From positions 10,610,862-10,674,861 of the forward strand of contig NC_057918.1 of the NCBI RefSeq assembly GCF_018873765.1: a stretch of DNA of 64,000 bases, given 5' to 3'. Below the pieces are notes generated by a model. It was not told where the DNA came from and made no database searches. It saw only the letters and a program-made list of their open reading frames with translations. The position numbers were made by a program, and so were the translations under genes. The number at the start of each line of letters is the position of its first letter. The stretch's first letter is position 1. The stretch is from Telopea speciosissima (lineage: Eukaryota > Streptophyta > Magnoliopsida > Proteales > Proteaceae). Positions 39,048 to 52,310 of the stretch are shown here, one piece after another.

Positions 39048-42000
39048 CTTATGTTTATTTTTACTGCAACAACGAAATCCAATCCCCTGATTATCAATAT
39101 ACGTCACCAAAAACCAAATTAATGAAAAGAGGAAGCAGAGGGAACCTACTCACACTTCAGAAAGAGATTACCCATATAAAAAACATCTCAGCCGCCCAGG
39201 AAGCTACAAATGACACCATTGCGCAAACACTAATATATACAGGCGCTCGCAAGGCAAAGCCTGAGCCTTCGTAGAAATCACAGTGAAAGAAGATCGAATA
39301 TTCGGCGTGCAATTTCTGTATAAAAAATCTTCCCTTAGGTGTGACCTGTGTGACATTGAAAGTCAAGAGTCGTGCCTTTACTTTTCAGCTGTAAGCACAG
39401 CTTCGACGAAACTTCCTGGATGTAACAAAGTAACGTCGCGACGTTGAAAATTAGCCATGAAAATAATGGGTTCGATGAGAAAGACTCTTTCGTGAGAAGA
39501 GCGCCTCGTTAGTCATTACTCGTTAGTCTTCACGTTAGATTGCTACCAGTAATACAACGATAACCCTCCAATCCTCTGATACCCATCGCTATGGTGACAC
39601 GGAGATTACGGTAAGTCTGCAACAACAACAACACAAACGCAATTTTCCATAGAAAAGACTTTTGCATTTTGAAATTTCCGGGCAAACGACGGAGGCTCCT
39701 CCTAGTTGGAATCCAGAACCTCTCCTCCGCTTCGCTGTCTTGCTACCATGAATCCTAGTAATCGTTGATGCCGCCCGAGGACAGAAATTATACAACATGG
39801 AGAGAACTTAAACCAGCTGCAGAAGCCCTAACAAAGTCACTCTCATGCCGCCGATGATGTAGAAGACACGGACTGTCGGACGCATCTATCGGTGCTACTA
39901 CCTTCTGCTGCCAGGCTGATCCAAGTGCTCTTCTGTGTCTCTGGATAATCTCTTCTCTTCTACATCTTCTTTCCTTTCCGCTTCACCGTCGATGTGTGGT
40001 TTCGATTTCATTCCAGGAAGACCAAGTAAAGCGATGCCATCTTAAACGGAATTAAGGTATTCAAGTTAAGAAATTCCAACCTAAACCTCACTGTACCCAA
40101 TCCTCATCCCCTACCGCCGCCTCTTGCCGAGTCCTCTCCCATCGTCATCGCCGGGGTTGTGAATTGTGATCGGTGTTGAGACATGATTAAGTCATTTAGG
40201 GCTCCGAAAGTACTTGAAAGACGAAAGGAGGAGAAAATAATATAAAAAGAAAAAAAGGTCGGTGTTCTCTCTGTCATGGTTGTGAAAAGAGTTAAAGACT
40301 TATAAAGTCCGGTGACAGAATTAGATCATATATGAAAACTTATTACATTGCGTAATGCAATTCTGCTACTAATTTTAGATTTTCTCGAATTTAGTTATTA
40401 TATTTTATTTTGTTTTACAATTAAATCCTTTCGATTTGAAAAGTAGAATCAAAACAAAGGAGAGGAATCCCTGTAGGAAAAAACAATTATAATAAAAGAA
40501 TAAAATTACAAATTTTTTCACCAATTACAATAATAAACTTTTTTCTTATTTAATATGAATTAAATTCTAAATAATTTACACCATTATTTTGATTACAGAT
40601 TATTAAAAAAAAAAAAATTATAACTCAATATAAGTATATATAACTTCCTTCCAGCCAACTCGCTGGTTCTCATTTTCCCAAATCAAGTATTTGTGGCCTG
40701 TGTTTGGTATGCATTCTGGGCCGATTTTATCGTTCGTTTGAGAATGCGAAATCGACCCAGACTGCATACCAAACACAGCTATGGTTTCATCAGCCAAAAC
40801 TGTACACAGACACACACACATTAAGTAAGAAGACGGAGGGAGAAGAAACAAGGTAAAGTACTAACGTATAACTGCTACAAAACTTTTCTCTGTCAAAATG
40901 AAAGTAATGTGCTACAAAACATAATCCGACAGCTAATAGAATCAATTTGCAGTAACATTGGATGAGAGGATGTCAATACCCCACCTATATGTATGACACA
41001 GAAACAAACACTGCTGCACCCTCTAAGTCTGAAGTGTTTCTCCATAGTACAATACACCTCATGTTGCCCTAGCATGCATCATCGGCGTCATCATGTACAC
41101 AGTAAGAACCCCAAGCTTATGATCAGGGCAATATGATCAGGGCAACAGGAAATCACACCATCCTATGGACCTATACATAAGCTCCCAAATTTTTTCATGA
41201 GATCTTTCTTGAGAGGTTTTTCAACCCCGATCCAACTCGCTTGAGTATAACTGTCCCTGTTGTCGCCTCTGGGGTAACAACAAAAAACTTGACGGCCATG
41301 AAATCTTTGATATGTCATATGAGTGTCTCAATGGCATAAGGCGAGAGCTTCCCAACACAAACCTTGGAAACCCTGCAAAACAAATCCAAAATATATAAGT
41401 AGAAAGTCCACTTAATTGACTGGATAACCTTGTTCAGAACTTTGAGCAATCTAGCAAGTGCATTTGATTTTCTAAAATAGTTAAGACAGGTCAACAAATC
41501 ATGTAAAAAACATACAAATGCAAACAATTATTATTGTTGTCGTTTAAATTCACCACTCTTCTGTATTTTGATACATGTATGAACTGATTATTCACACATA
41601 TTCACCCCCCCCCCCCCAATAAGTGAGATACACAAGACAACATTCATCTATATTTGACACTGCTGTATTGCAAGAGTAGTTAAATAAGCCTTTGAACTTG
41701 GTTAAAGTCCTTTGAACCTTGCCCCTGTGCTCCATTCAATAGAGATACTGATGAAATTATAACAGAAAACCATGACATATTGCTATTGAAAGGCACTACA
41801 TTCTAGGGTGGCGAAAAAATTGGACAAATTCAGGATCAGTACGACCATCTGTCCATACTGTCCAATATGGACCTGGATTTCAGACAGACTCCAGGAACTG
41901 TCCAACCAGATTTTATCCAGATCACCATGCTCCCTGCTTGACATCTTTAAGGAATTAATTCTAAAAAGATCACTGCAGTTGAGTTCAATCAATGCACAAA

Positions 42001-42530
42001 ATAAGTTTGTTAAAATTTGAGGTCCAAGCCTATCAGTCATAACAGGTGAACATAAATGAAATAAACCTGTCATATATCTTAACATCACTAATTCAGACGA
42101 AACAAGATTGAGTTGCCTGAATAGCCATATATGAACTGGTGAATAATCCAGACCTGGATACTAGAAAGGTTACATCTTATCATAGAACAATCAGTCAGAT
42201 GAGTCAGAAAAAAGTATTGCTACAACTAATCTATTCCTGCTTTTCCAACTAGAAAGCAGCAGAAGCAAGTTTAACCATGAAAAGCAAAATACTTTAAAAA
42301 ATTATTTCTATTATACTTTTTACCATAATTTAGGAACAAAAAAGTACCATGCTATACGAAAGGGGCATGTTTCAAAACCAAACTGAGTGCAGAAGTAGTG
42401 CATTCATGTTTAGTATTTACAAATAGAAAACAGGCCAACAGTATACTCCACTTAAAAGAAAATGAGGGGTCAAATCATCCAGCAAATTTACCAGATCAAC
42501 TATATTGATTTTAAACCCCTACAACATTCA
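39048..42530. other. Spacer with a small foldback and an unassigned exon-like segment
   Basis: This includes the upstream region of the membrane protein gene. No complete gene is recognised. Around 41180-41370 the minus strand shows a splice-acceptor-like sequence followed by protein-like sequence that I could not assign (see findings). A GTCCA-rich repeat lies at about 41810-41940. Confidence 0.5.
40698..40778. mobile_element. Very small foldback MITE
   Basis: 81 bp with near-perfect inverted arms CTGTGTTTGGTATGCA and TGCATACCAAACACAG, and further pairing of TTCTGGGCCGATTT with AAATCGACCCAGA. The termini resemble hAT-type plant MITEs; no target duplication resolved. Confidence 0.6.
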
Positions 42531-42899
42531 AAGAGAAAGATTATATAGCATGCCAAAGTAGACACAACTAGTGTGTTGGATCCACCACTCCTCCTTGCTC
42601 TCTCTGATGTGATCCTGAGGTTCAGAAACCCTGTTTGGGTTTGCCATGGGCCCACACAAGTGCACAATAGCCAATAGTAGGAAGGTAATGGCAAAATCAT
42701 AAATATTTCAAAGTGACAAGTGGGAGTGGCAGGACCGTAATTAACCAGAATATGAAAGGGCTGCTTGGTAGCTAATGAGGAAGAGGATACAAGAGTGTTG
42801 TATATATATATATTGACCAGGGGTAGACTTGGCATAAAAATAAAATAAGGAACCAAAAGAAATAAGGAAGAAAGGGCTGGTAATTTGGGAACCAATTCT

Positions 42900-43960
42900 C
42901 AAAGACAATGTCATGGGGGAGAGCCCAGAGGAGATCATCTTCAACCTTGCGACAACAAGAACCAGGAGATCTCTTCTGGTTTCAATCAAGAGAACTCAAC
43001 CCATACAGCTCCAAACAACTTGAAGTTTTAGGATGTGATAGCCAATCCAAAGCCCTCTGAAACCCAACTAATGATCAATCGAATTAGAGATCTGGAATTT
43101 GTAAAAAAAAAAAAACTGAACCTAGCGGTAAAGCAAGAACCAGGTCTGAAGATGGGTTCAATTGTCAGCCTAGTACACTTATTAGATTAAACTGGGCAGG
43201 TTGAATCGCCTAGGGAAGGGAGCAAGAGAAAGGAATGACGGAGGGAAATACGATTCTTTTGGGCTGCAACTACCGCTGGAACATGAAAAATCAGGACTGA
43301 CGACGGGAAAACAAGAGAGGAGAAGGAATAATAACGCAAGGGAAGGGATTAGCAGGAGAATAAATAAAAGAAGGAAACAGAAACAAGGAGAATACAAGAA
43401 AGGAAGAAGTGAACAAGTAAAGGAGATCTACGGAGGAGGAAGAGCATCTCAAACCACCGGGGGGGGGGGGGGAGGGGGAGAGAAAGAGAGAGCAGGGCGC
43501 ACAGACACAGGCCACGCAGTGCACACTCAACGAAACTCGACTTTTCATTATTCAATTCTGAATTCTCGGTAAATATAAGAAGCATATAAATAAGAAAAGA
43601 GACTTAAAATTCTAAACCAGAAATAGAAGTAATATTAGACTAAGAAACTACCACTCCTACGTATCCAACTTCCTATCAAAATAAAACAAAATAAATAAAT
43701 TATAAATTAAAGATTACATATTATCCTAACATAGAGAATAAATTTCTAATTATCCTACTAGACCCAACTCCCAATTTGGGCTTGGTTCTCAGTCAAGGCT
43801 CTCAAACAGGTTCAGCCCGGTCCAAGGAAATGCTCCTGCATTACTCTCTCTCCAATTAGCACAGAGGCTGTCTGCTCACCAACATCCTCAGGAGGGAAAA
43901 GCTCTTCCTGCTCCTCATCTTAAAGGACATCTGTGTCCTTCCCGCTAGATGCAACCTAGG
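42900..43960 (-). mobile_element. LTR-retroelement remnant, minus strand (fossil)
   Basis: On the minus strand an acidic open stretch at about 43960-43800 resembles the 3' tail of a retroelement internal region. It is followed by AT-rich sequence with a TATA-like TTATTTATATGC and a leader-like stretch, as in an LTR. Only a fragment is present and it is broken. The family is uncertain, and the borders are approximate. Confidence 0.3.
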
Positions 43961-44908
43961 GTTCAATAACCCTGATTATAAGTCTCTATGGGGCCACACG
44001 AAAGAATAATAACTCGTTTAAACGAGAAAATGGCAATCTTGAAGTTTTTTAACAAGTTTAAGACCCATTTGGGTAAAGCAAATAGAAGCTGGGAATAATT
44101 GGTAACAAAATTTAAAAGAGATGGTCCTTTCTGAAATTCAGAATAGATGGGAAGAGAAACAGAACAACTTAAGAAAGGAAGGGTTTATATATAATTTCTG
44201 ACACCAGGACCTAATATGTAAATAAGCTAATGCATCCCATGGAAGAAGAATGTTCGGACTTGGGTTGAATTCAGTTTTGGGGTCCAGTTAAACCGCGGTT
44301 CAATAAGTTAAGCCCAAATTTAAGTCCCCAATGGTTTATATGGGTCATGGGCTAAGTAATTTTGAATTTCTATAGCAACAAGCCCATTCTATAAGCCCAA
44401 ATATTAGGATTAAGACCTATAAAGGATTAAGTAGTTTTTTATTTTCTTAGTTGCTAATTCCATATAATGAGTTACTTATTAGTTAAGATAGATATTAAGT
44501 AGAAGTTTCTTATTTTGTTACTATCTATTTTGCATGTAATAGCAATGGATCCTCTAGAAGGATTCCATCAAAGTTTATATTTTATTTGCTTTCTATTTTC
44601 CTTATGATAGCTCTAAAAGGATTCCTTTTTAGTGTTTTCTTGGCAGCCAAGTAGCAAGGAGAGTTTCTATTCTTGTAATCAATTCATTGGTTATTATAAA
44701 TAAGGAGCAAAGGGCACACTAGCCCACAGATTTGATGTTTTAGAAAACTAGCTCTATCACTCTATGTGAGTGTGTGCGCTGAGGTAAATCAGTCACAGCC
44801 TTTGTGGTGAAGCAAGTGGCAACCCAAGGTGGTGAATCCTTGGTTTGGGACTGGTGGTGAAGCCTTTCCCGCAGGCCATAGGTGGTGAAGCCTATTGGTC
44901 ATATCAGA

Positions 44909-47900
44909 TGCAGTTAGACGTAGGGACAATTAGAGATATTTATGTTATTTGTTTTTATGTCTATCTTGTTAGATTCGTTAATAGCAAGTAGGAGATAGAG
45001 TTTTAGTTGCATTCAAACATGTTTTCAGTTCCACATTCCAATTGGGAACACTTTATTTTCTTTAAAAACTGACATGTAACCTACGATTGAGCATTGGAGA
45101 TTGAATGAAAATTTAACCGTGTCGCTGTCAAGTGCCAAGAATTGTGTGTGCAGGTCTATCCCCTCTCCTCTCTTCAGGTGTGATCTTCGATAACCCTGTC
45201 TCCCTTATTCTTCTTCTTTTCCAATACCCTGTTCAGGCGTTACTGCTGGTTCAACAAGAGAGCTCGATCTCTCTCTGGTTTTTACTTTTAGCCTCAAACT
45301 CAAGGGTTTGAATCAATACTGAACGGCAAACAAAACCCTAGATCCTTGGCCCTAAATGCTTCCCACACTGTTGAGAATCGAAACCATAATCAGATCTGGT
45401 TTCTGAACCACCGCCCAGTTCTGTTTCACCATTTACTGTCAACACACTACCTGATTCTTAGGTTTGCTATTGGGTGTTTCTAAGAAACCTAGGTTGCATC
45501 AATTGATATCAGAGTTGAATTTTCTAGCAGTTACTAACCATGTCAAGGCAATCTCACATCACCAATCCCGAGTTGCACCAAGCTATATCAGGAACTGGCT
45601 GAGAGTCAGTAGAAGACTGAAACCAAGCTTTGATGAGTTCATGGAAAAAACATACAGCTTCTTTACAGAGTTTCGTGCCTTCATGAGGAGGACTAAAGAA
45701 ACAAGAAGAAGCCGGACCGTCTACACCAGTTCAGTTTGGTACCTCACAGATTGAAGATACATCTCAGAGACAGCAACCCGATTTGGCTATACCTGATGCA
45801 GGAGCAATTTCTTGGACCAGGTTAAACCCGTTGGAGGACCCATATGAAGACGAACCGGGTCCATGGGTTTTTAGGTTCAGTAGGATATTTAGGGATGTAA
45901 TCTTTTATTTGGGTAGCAATTTGAGTTTTATTTAGTCTCTATTTTTATTAGTCTAAGTTTTAGGGTGTAATAAGGAAGCTGATTTTAATTCTGTTTAAGA
46001 CTTCAATTAGGACACTAAAATATAAATATGCTTGTAACCCAATTCATTGGGAAGATTGAATAGAATGAATTGAAGTTTGAATTTGGTTCAAACCTATGGG
46101 CTGGTGCGTGTGCACTCTTCTTGATGTAGGACAAAACATGAAGAAAAAGAAGCCAAAACACTGTTCCCGTGAACAGTGCCACAACCCCTTATTTTGCCTG
46201 GTGGAATATTATTAGAATATTATTAGAAGATCCTGTGGGGCCCAAGAGCAGATCATGTGAAGACTCTTTAGAAGGTTCAATTTTGTCTATGTGTGGGGAT
46301 TTAGAAGTTTAGTTTAGTTTCTAATTTAAGATTTAGAAAGTAGGCTTAAGTTTCTATTTTTAATTAGACTTAGTTTCTATTTATAGTTTCTAATTTTGTT
46401 CATTGCATGTTGGCTGAACTATAAAGCCTAGTTTCTGTTTTCATTAGGTTTCTATTTTTAGTAGTTTCTATTTTCTTTTAACTTGAGGTGCAAGCATAGC
46501 CCTCTATTAATTGTAAGGCTGCTGTAGCCATTCCCCACGATTTTAAGAAGATGAATGAATACGAGTTTGCCTTCAGTGCAACTGAGTTTTTTATCCTTAT
46601 GTGGATGAAGGGTTGAGAAACCTGGCTGAGAGAGCCGAAGCATCTTTATCCCTCCCTTCTCTTATCTTATTCCTCCCTCTTACCCTGCTCGATCTCTGTT
46701 GGTGACTGCTGTTGTGGGTCTTCAACTGCTCTGCTGCTACACTTGTGTCAACATTATTCCATTGCTGCTGCATCTGTGAAGGACCAGAGATCAACCCAAA
46801 TCACTGCTGGAGTTGCTGCTGCTGAACTTAGACCAGGAAATCTATCCCCACACCTGCGGTTGCACCTCTTCCTAGTTCCCTGCTGCTGCAACCTTTGGAT
46901 CTTCGTATCTCAACACCTACTGCTCAGACTTGGCTGAGTTTTGGAGGGCTAAACCCTGCCAAGGAACCTTACACTCGATCCCAGTTTGAGCTCCTTCTGC
47001 TGGCTGATTTGGTCTGTAGCTCCTACCTTTTAAATTTGGAGCTAACCTTCTAAATTGGTAATCTTCTTCTACCTTTGTTTCTGACCATTGGAATCAGCTC
47101 CTATTTGGAGGCTTACTCCATCCTACCAAGGCCTACACTCGACCTGAATTTGATCACCATCACATGACAGAATATCGAGATTCTGTCCACTTTCTAATTC
47201 TGATTGGTGCTATTTTGATGTTTTGCTGCAACCTATTATCGATCCTACAGTAGAATGGTTCTTACTTGAACCCCTTCTACATTACTTCTTCTTCCCTCCA
47301 CCCCCTCTTCTTATGCGATTTCTTCTCCCTGCACACTCGACCTGAATTTGATCACCATCACATGACAGAATATCGAGATTCTGTCCACTTTCTAATTCTG
47401 ATTGGTGCTATTTTGATGTTTTGCTGCAACCTATTATCGATCCTACAGTAGAATGGTTCTTACTTGAACCCCTTCTACATTACTTCTTCTTCCCTCCACC
47501 CCCTCTTCTTATGCGATTTCTTCTCCCTGCAACTCTGGTTTTCTTCCAGGCCTCCCTCTTCTTCTAACCGGCTCTCCACCGGCACCAATACCCCAGGATG
47601 TTACATGGCAAATGTCAGACAGGGACTATGGCATTAAGATTGACGTACCAATGTTCAGTTGTGAAAATGGGTCATAGGATTTTCTTGATTGGCTTACCAA
47701 AGTTGAAAGGGTCGTTGCTTATAAATCCTTTTCAGACGAGAAAAAGTGTGAGCTCATCCTCACCAAGTTTATTGGCTATGTATATTCATGGTGGGATGAC
47801 GTAGTACATTTGAGGCTTGCTAGGCGACTTCAACCCGTTACTAATTGGGAGGCCATAAAGCAAATTATGAACGAGAAGTTCGTACATCCTAATTATGAGA

Positions 47901-49545
47901 AGGTATTATTTCACAAACTGGTTAATTTTCTGCAAGGATGTGGATTCCTACACAACATAATTCCACAAATTGTCGTCGAGGTGCCGACTTCAGGAGACCG
48001 ACCAAAAACAGGTTCTTAGATACATTAGTGGGATGAATACTGAAATTCGCCTAGAGTTGGCCAACAGTAATTTCAGGTCCGTTGATGTGGCATCAAATTA
48101 TGCCAAGACAGCTAAAGAGAAGTACAGTTATTTGAAGAACATGCTCAAAACTTCTTCAGCTACAGACCTCCATCCCAGATCAAAGATAAGAAGCCCGAGT
48201 CCTACAGAGCGGAAGAAAGGGAGCCAAAGGTTTTCAAAGGCAATGATTGGTTGAAGAGCATCATGTGTTGTAATTGTAGCAAGAAGGTCACTTCAGCAAA
48301 AAATGTTCAAATAAGTCTCGTCCCGTGAATGTAGCAGAGACACAATCTGCAGAGAAGAATGACAATGATGATGCAGATAATTTATACGGTTATCCTTTAG
48401 AGGATGAAGGTCTTGATGATGATGAAGTTGAAGCTCACTCTGCTAGTCATACATTTTTCTCAAATAGAATAGTTGAGAAAGCTCCCCACTTCAGACAAAA
48501 GGGTATTATTCTTCTGCACATTGCTGGTTCTACAAATGTTTTTACGATTGTTGATATTGGGTCAGAAGCAAATTTCATCTCTGCTGATTTTGTTTGAGCA
48601 CTTAAATCTCCCACAGAAGCAGCTCTTCAAGAAGATCCAAGTACAAAGTTTTGGACCTACAACTAGAAAAGAGGCCACTGCAGTAGCTTGATTACACTTA
48701 CAGTTTGGGTCATTATTGTACCATGTGCCTTGCTTAGTCAACCTGTTGGCACACTAAGACATCCTTCTAGGGCGACCTTTGCAACGACATGTTGGTATTC
48801 TCTACGATAATGCACGGAAAACTATCAAAGTTAAGTAAAGCAGCTGAATGTATTTGATGTCGCCACACACATTATTAGACATGCCTTGTCGGCGACAATC
48901 TCCTCCTCCAGTTATGAGTTACTCTCTCCTCCCCACTCATGGAGTTGCGGTTCGGCCGTCTTCCCCGAGATACATGCTACCCCAACATCGAGATAATTAC
49001 AAGGGCAGCTTGGGTTCACCACCTAACTCGATGGAGTCGAGTTCTTTCAAAAACAAGAGAGTTGAAGCAGTTAGGCGTAGGGATAATTAAAGATATTTAT
49101 GTTATTTGTTTTTTATTCGTCTTTATCTTGTTAGATTCGTTAATAGCAAAAGGCGGAGTTTTAGTTGCTTTCAAACTTGTTTTCAGTTTTAGACTCTAGT
49201 TAGGATACCTTATTTTCTTTATAAACTGGCATGTAAACTACGATTGAGCATTGGATATTGAATGGAAGTTTTACCGTGTTGCTGCCAAGAGCTATCAGCT
49301 ATGTGAGCATGTCTATCCCCTCTTTACTTTTTAAACTCAAGGGTTTGAATCAATACTGAGGGGTGACCAAACCCTAGAACCTTGGCACCAAATGCTTCCC
49401 CCCCAGTGTGAGAATCGAAATCATAATGAGATCTGGTTTCTGAACCACCGCCTAGATCTGTTTCAGCCATTAACTATCAACACACTACCTGATTCTTGGG
49501 TCTGCTATTGGGTGTTTCTACAAACCCTACGTTGGCCGAAACCCA
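44909..49545 (+). mobile_element. Ty3/gypsy-like LTR retroelement, broken, with nested LTR-like pieces (fossil)
   Basis: Two direct repeats act as LTRs: about 44909-45485 and 49065-49530. Both share the run from GTTAGATTCGTTAATAGCAA to CAACACACTACCTGATTCTT. A primer-binding-site-like TGATATCAGAG follows the left one at about 45500. Inside, a gag-like region (about 47590-48250), a zinc-knuckle-like segment (about 48265-48320) and a protease-like segment (about 48490-48600) follow in the plus-strand order of Ty3/gypsy elements. No reverse transcriptase or integrase was recognised. The part at about 45830-46650 looks like other LTR-derived sequence. The element is broken in several places and the LTRs are clearly diverged, so it is old. 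Confidence 0.6.
47135..47530. repeat. Perfect 198-bp tandem duplication
   Basis: The unit beginning ACACTCGACCTGAATTTG and ending TTCTTCTCCCTGC occurs twice head to tail (47135-47332 and 47333-47530), with no difference that I can see. It lies inside the retroelement cluster, upstream of its gag-like region. Confidence 0.9.
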
Positions 49546-51149
49546 ACTAGTTTCTCTCTCACACAAACCCGTCTCTCTAACCTTTGCACACACAGCAGAA
49601 ACTCTCTTTCACCTTGGTATTTTCGACACTTTGCTGTTCTTTCAAATGAGTTGAAGAAAATAAGAAACACCAAAAATGTGTTGTTCACTTTATGTTCTTT
49701 TCATGTTTTGTCATCCAGTTCAGTCCGTGGGAACAAAAGAATGAACTGGATATACCAAATGCTTTTTTGTTCTATATGCATTCCCACTGAACAGAAGAAC
49801 ACCAGAAGTATTCCCGAGGAGTGTTACCGAATGGGGCCTAAAACTGACTTTAAAATCAACTTTACCAATGCTCTAAAAAAATAAATTCAAATTACAAAAA
49901 TGAACGCCGACAATTTAAAAAAAAAACTCCTATTTTCCCCCAGTGGCATAACTGCTTTCATGACAAACCATAGTATCAGCAGAGCTGAAGCAGCCACATG
50001 TAGTCTCAGCAACCAATGAAATGTCATAGCAAGGTGATCAGCCAACGGATCAAACTTCCCATGAGCACAAGTACATATAAAGGATTATAAATCTAAATGC
50101 TAAATCATCAGGTCACAACAAGTTTTGTAACCAATCTTTTGCGCTCTCACCTACTCATTCTGCACATTCTAAGGGTGAAGACAAATTTTGCAATTTCTAT
50201 TCTGTCTTGTTATGTTATTAAAGATAGGCTAGGCCATGACTGTCCTCTCAGAATCCAAGAACAAAAAGTCTGAAACCTTATCTACAGTTCTTTCAGGGGA
50301 AAAGGGAAAAAAAAAATACATACCAATAGAGCAACCAAGAAAGTAACAGCAACTTAAGGTTGAGTCGTACAGGAGAACAGAGGAAGAAGGGCACATACAT
50401 GCATTGCAGTTGCCTCAGGGAGTCACGACTTGTGAGCATGAGAAGCAGAGATTTCAAGGAAGAAGATGAATTGCAGGTCTCAACACTCAGTGTCTCACCT
50501 CACAGAACAAATGCAGAAAAGGAAGGAACATTGAGTTGCAACCAAAACAGAGACAGCAAAAGCCTGAAATTTCACTGGAACAAAACGAAATTGTACCTAA
50601 TTTGGAACGAAAATGAGAAACTCTCAGGCAAATCCAGTTACAGCTTTTCCCACCTTCGATCCATTGATCTGAAAAAAAAAGAAACATCCATTCCAATGAT
50701 TCTTCCATTTATCATCATCCCCAATCCAGAATACTGAAACATCCGATCAAGGTAATCAAAGAAACACATGCACAAATAGAGGGAGAGAGGGGGAGAGAGA
50801 GAGAAAGTAATAGCCTGGGTTAAGGACGGCAACAGTTAAGGGACTCAATGTTTTACCAGGAGTCCTGAACTTTTTCCTCTCTCCAGTAGGTGACAAAGAT
50901 CCCAAACTTTAAGGTAAAGATGTTTTTCTTCTGGCAACGATGATCATATGATTTTCCCCGCCACACGCCTGCTAGGTGGCGTAAAGATGTTCCCTCTCCC
51001 CTGCCCCCACCCAATGGAGGCTCCATTACCGGCGACAGTTGAGCAAGCACAGTGCAGGCGTCCGTGAATTGGGATTTGTGGCAAACCAAGTAAGGTTATA
51101 ATTCCGTTTGAAAGTTGCTGAACCCTAATTTGAAGGAACAATCTAGAGA

Positions 51150-52310
51150 TACCACACTAATCGAGGAGTTACAATCGGCTTCATCGATAAAGGGAGGAGA
51201 GAGTAATAGGGATGTGAGAGGGCATGGGAAAGCATCTCCATAGTGGCATGAGAAATATGAAATCTGTAGGGGAGCAAGTTCGACCTTGTTGGCTTGAACG
51301 CCTTGAGTTCGAAGAGGGTCTGATCTAATGGGCTGAGAGCCTGAGATAGATACTCCCACCCTAAGGACGGGTCAAGGCTAGAAATTTCTGACTCTGATTT
51401 CGGGTCGGGCCAAGTTAGGATTGAAGCTTTGAGCAAAACCTATTCAGCACGATCATGTTTTAAGTTACACTGTAAATATATAAAGATATATTATACATTA
51501 TGGGATAAAGAATGCTAACTGGTTGTATCCAAGGCGTGGACACTTTTGCACTTGAATACAATTGGGCATGGAATGATCGCCTAGCCCCCATTCCAAGGCA
51601 GATATTCCATGCGCCATGGCTGGGGCTAGGCGGTGATTTCACGCTCAGCTATGTCTAGATACAGTGTCCATGTGGCGTTCTTTAATCCCTTTATATAATA
51701 TATTATATATGAAGATAATGTGATTAAGTGATATTATATAATACTTATTGATCGATAATCGTGTATCTTCATTATGACCACTTTACTTTTTTTTATTCTT
51801 TTAAAGACACTTTTTTCACTTTATATATTATGTAAAATTGATGATTTTCTCTCTGGCCATGCATCTCCCTTCCCCCTCTCCCATGGTCAAGGTCAATCAA
51901 GGTCTACCCAGCCTAACCCTAATTTAGGGTCGGAGTTGGATTTTTTAAGTCCTTAGTCAAGGAAGAGCTAGGCTTGGGCCAAGCTAAGGGGACTCAGTGT
52001 TAGGTCGAGGTTTTAAAAATCCAGCCCAATCCGACTTGGTTGCACCTAATGAAAATGATGAGTTTTGTGCATTATCATAGCGCCATTAATCTTTATGTTT
52101 TCTTTTGTTATGTATTTCTTATGTTAAGAAAAGGGTGAGAGAGAGGAAAGAAAAGTGTCCGGATGTGAGAGGGCATGGGCAAACATCCCCACAATGACGA
52201 TCCAACACCACAATAATCGAGGTGTTAGAATCAATATCGTCAATAAGGGAACCCGAGTTATGGATGTGAGAGGGCATGGGAAAACATCTCCACAGTGGCG
52301 ATGTGGGGAT
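51150..52310. repeat. Repeat unit (about 102 bp) in three copies
   Basis: GGATGTGAGAGGGCATGGG with a following CATCTCCA/CATCCCCA occurs at about 51210, 52161 and 52263. The last two are in tandem, 102 bp apart. The preceding CCACACTAATCGAGGAGTTA and CCACAATAATCGAGGTGTTA also match between the first and third copies. Non-coding; origin unknown. Confidence 0.6.
51502..51689. mobile_element. Mutator-like MITE, GGG-family copy 2
   Basis: A 188-bp element with ends GGGATAAAGAATGCTAACTGG (first 20 shown by position 51502-51521) and a right end whose complement reads GGGATTAAAGAACGCCACAT. An inverted GCCTAGCCCC/GGGGCTAGGC pair lies near the centre. Flanks are AT-only, so the target duplication is not clear. 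Same terminal pattern as 17329-17511 and 61854-62030. Confidence 0.6.

Noticed and set aside
39048-39110. N-terminal extension of the membrane protein (VTYIDNQGIGF)
   Set aside because: There is no ATG in this stretch and it crosses a likely splice acceptor; the first ATG is at 39047.
43201-43572. 123-residue basic, Lys/Arg/Gly-rich frame on the plus strand
   Set aside because: Low-complexity purine-rich sequence inside an LTR-like region; no domain recognised.
49940-50020. Minus-strand stretch reading ETTCGCFSSADTMVCHESS
   Set aside because: It looks protein-like over about 30 codons, but upstream stops, no clear acceptor that fits and no family match leave it unsupported.
50360-50737. 125-residue plus-strand frame
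   Set aside because: Composition is not convincing and no family is recognised; the opposite strand is equally open.
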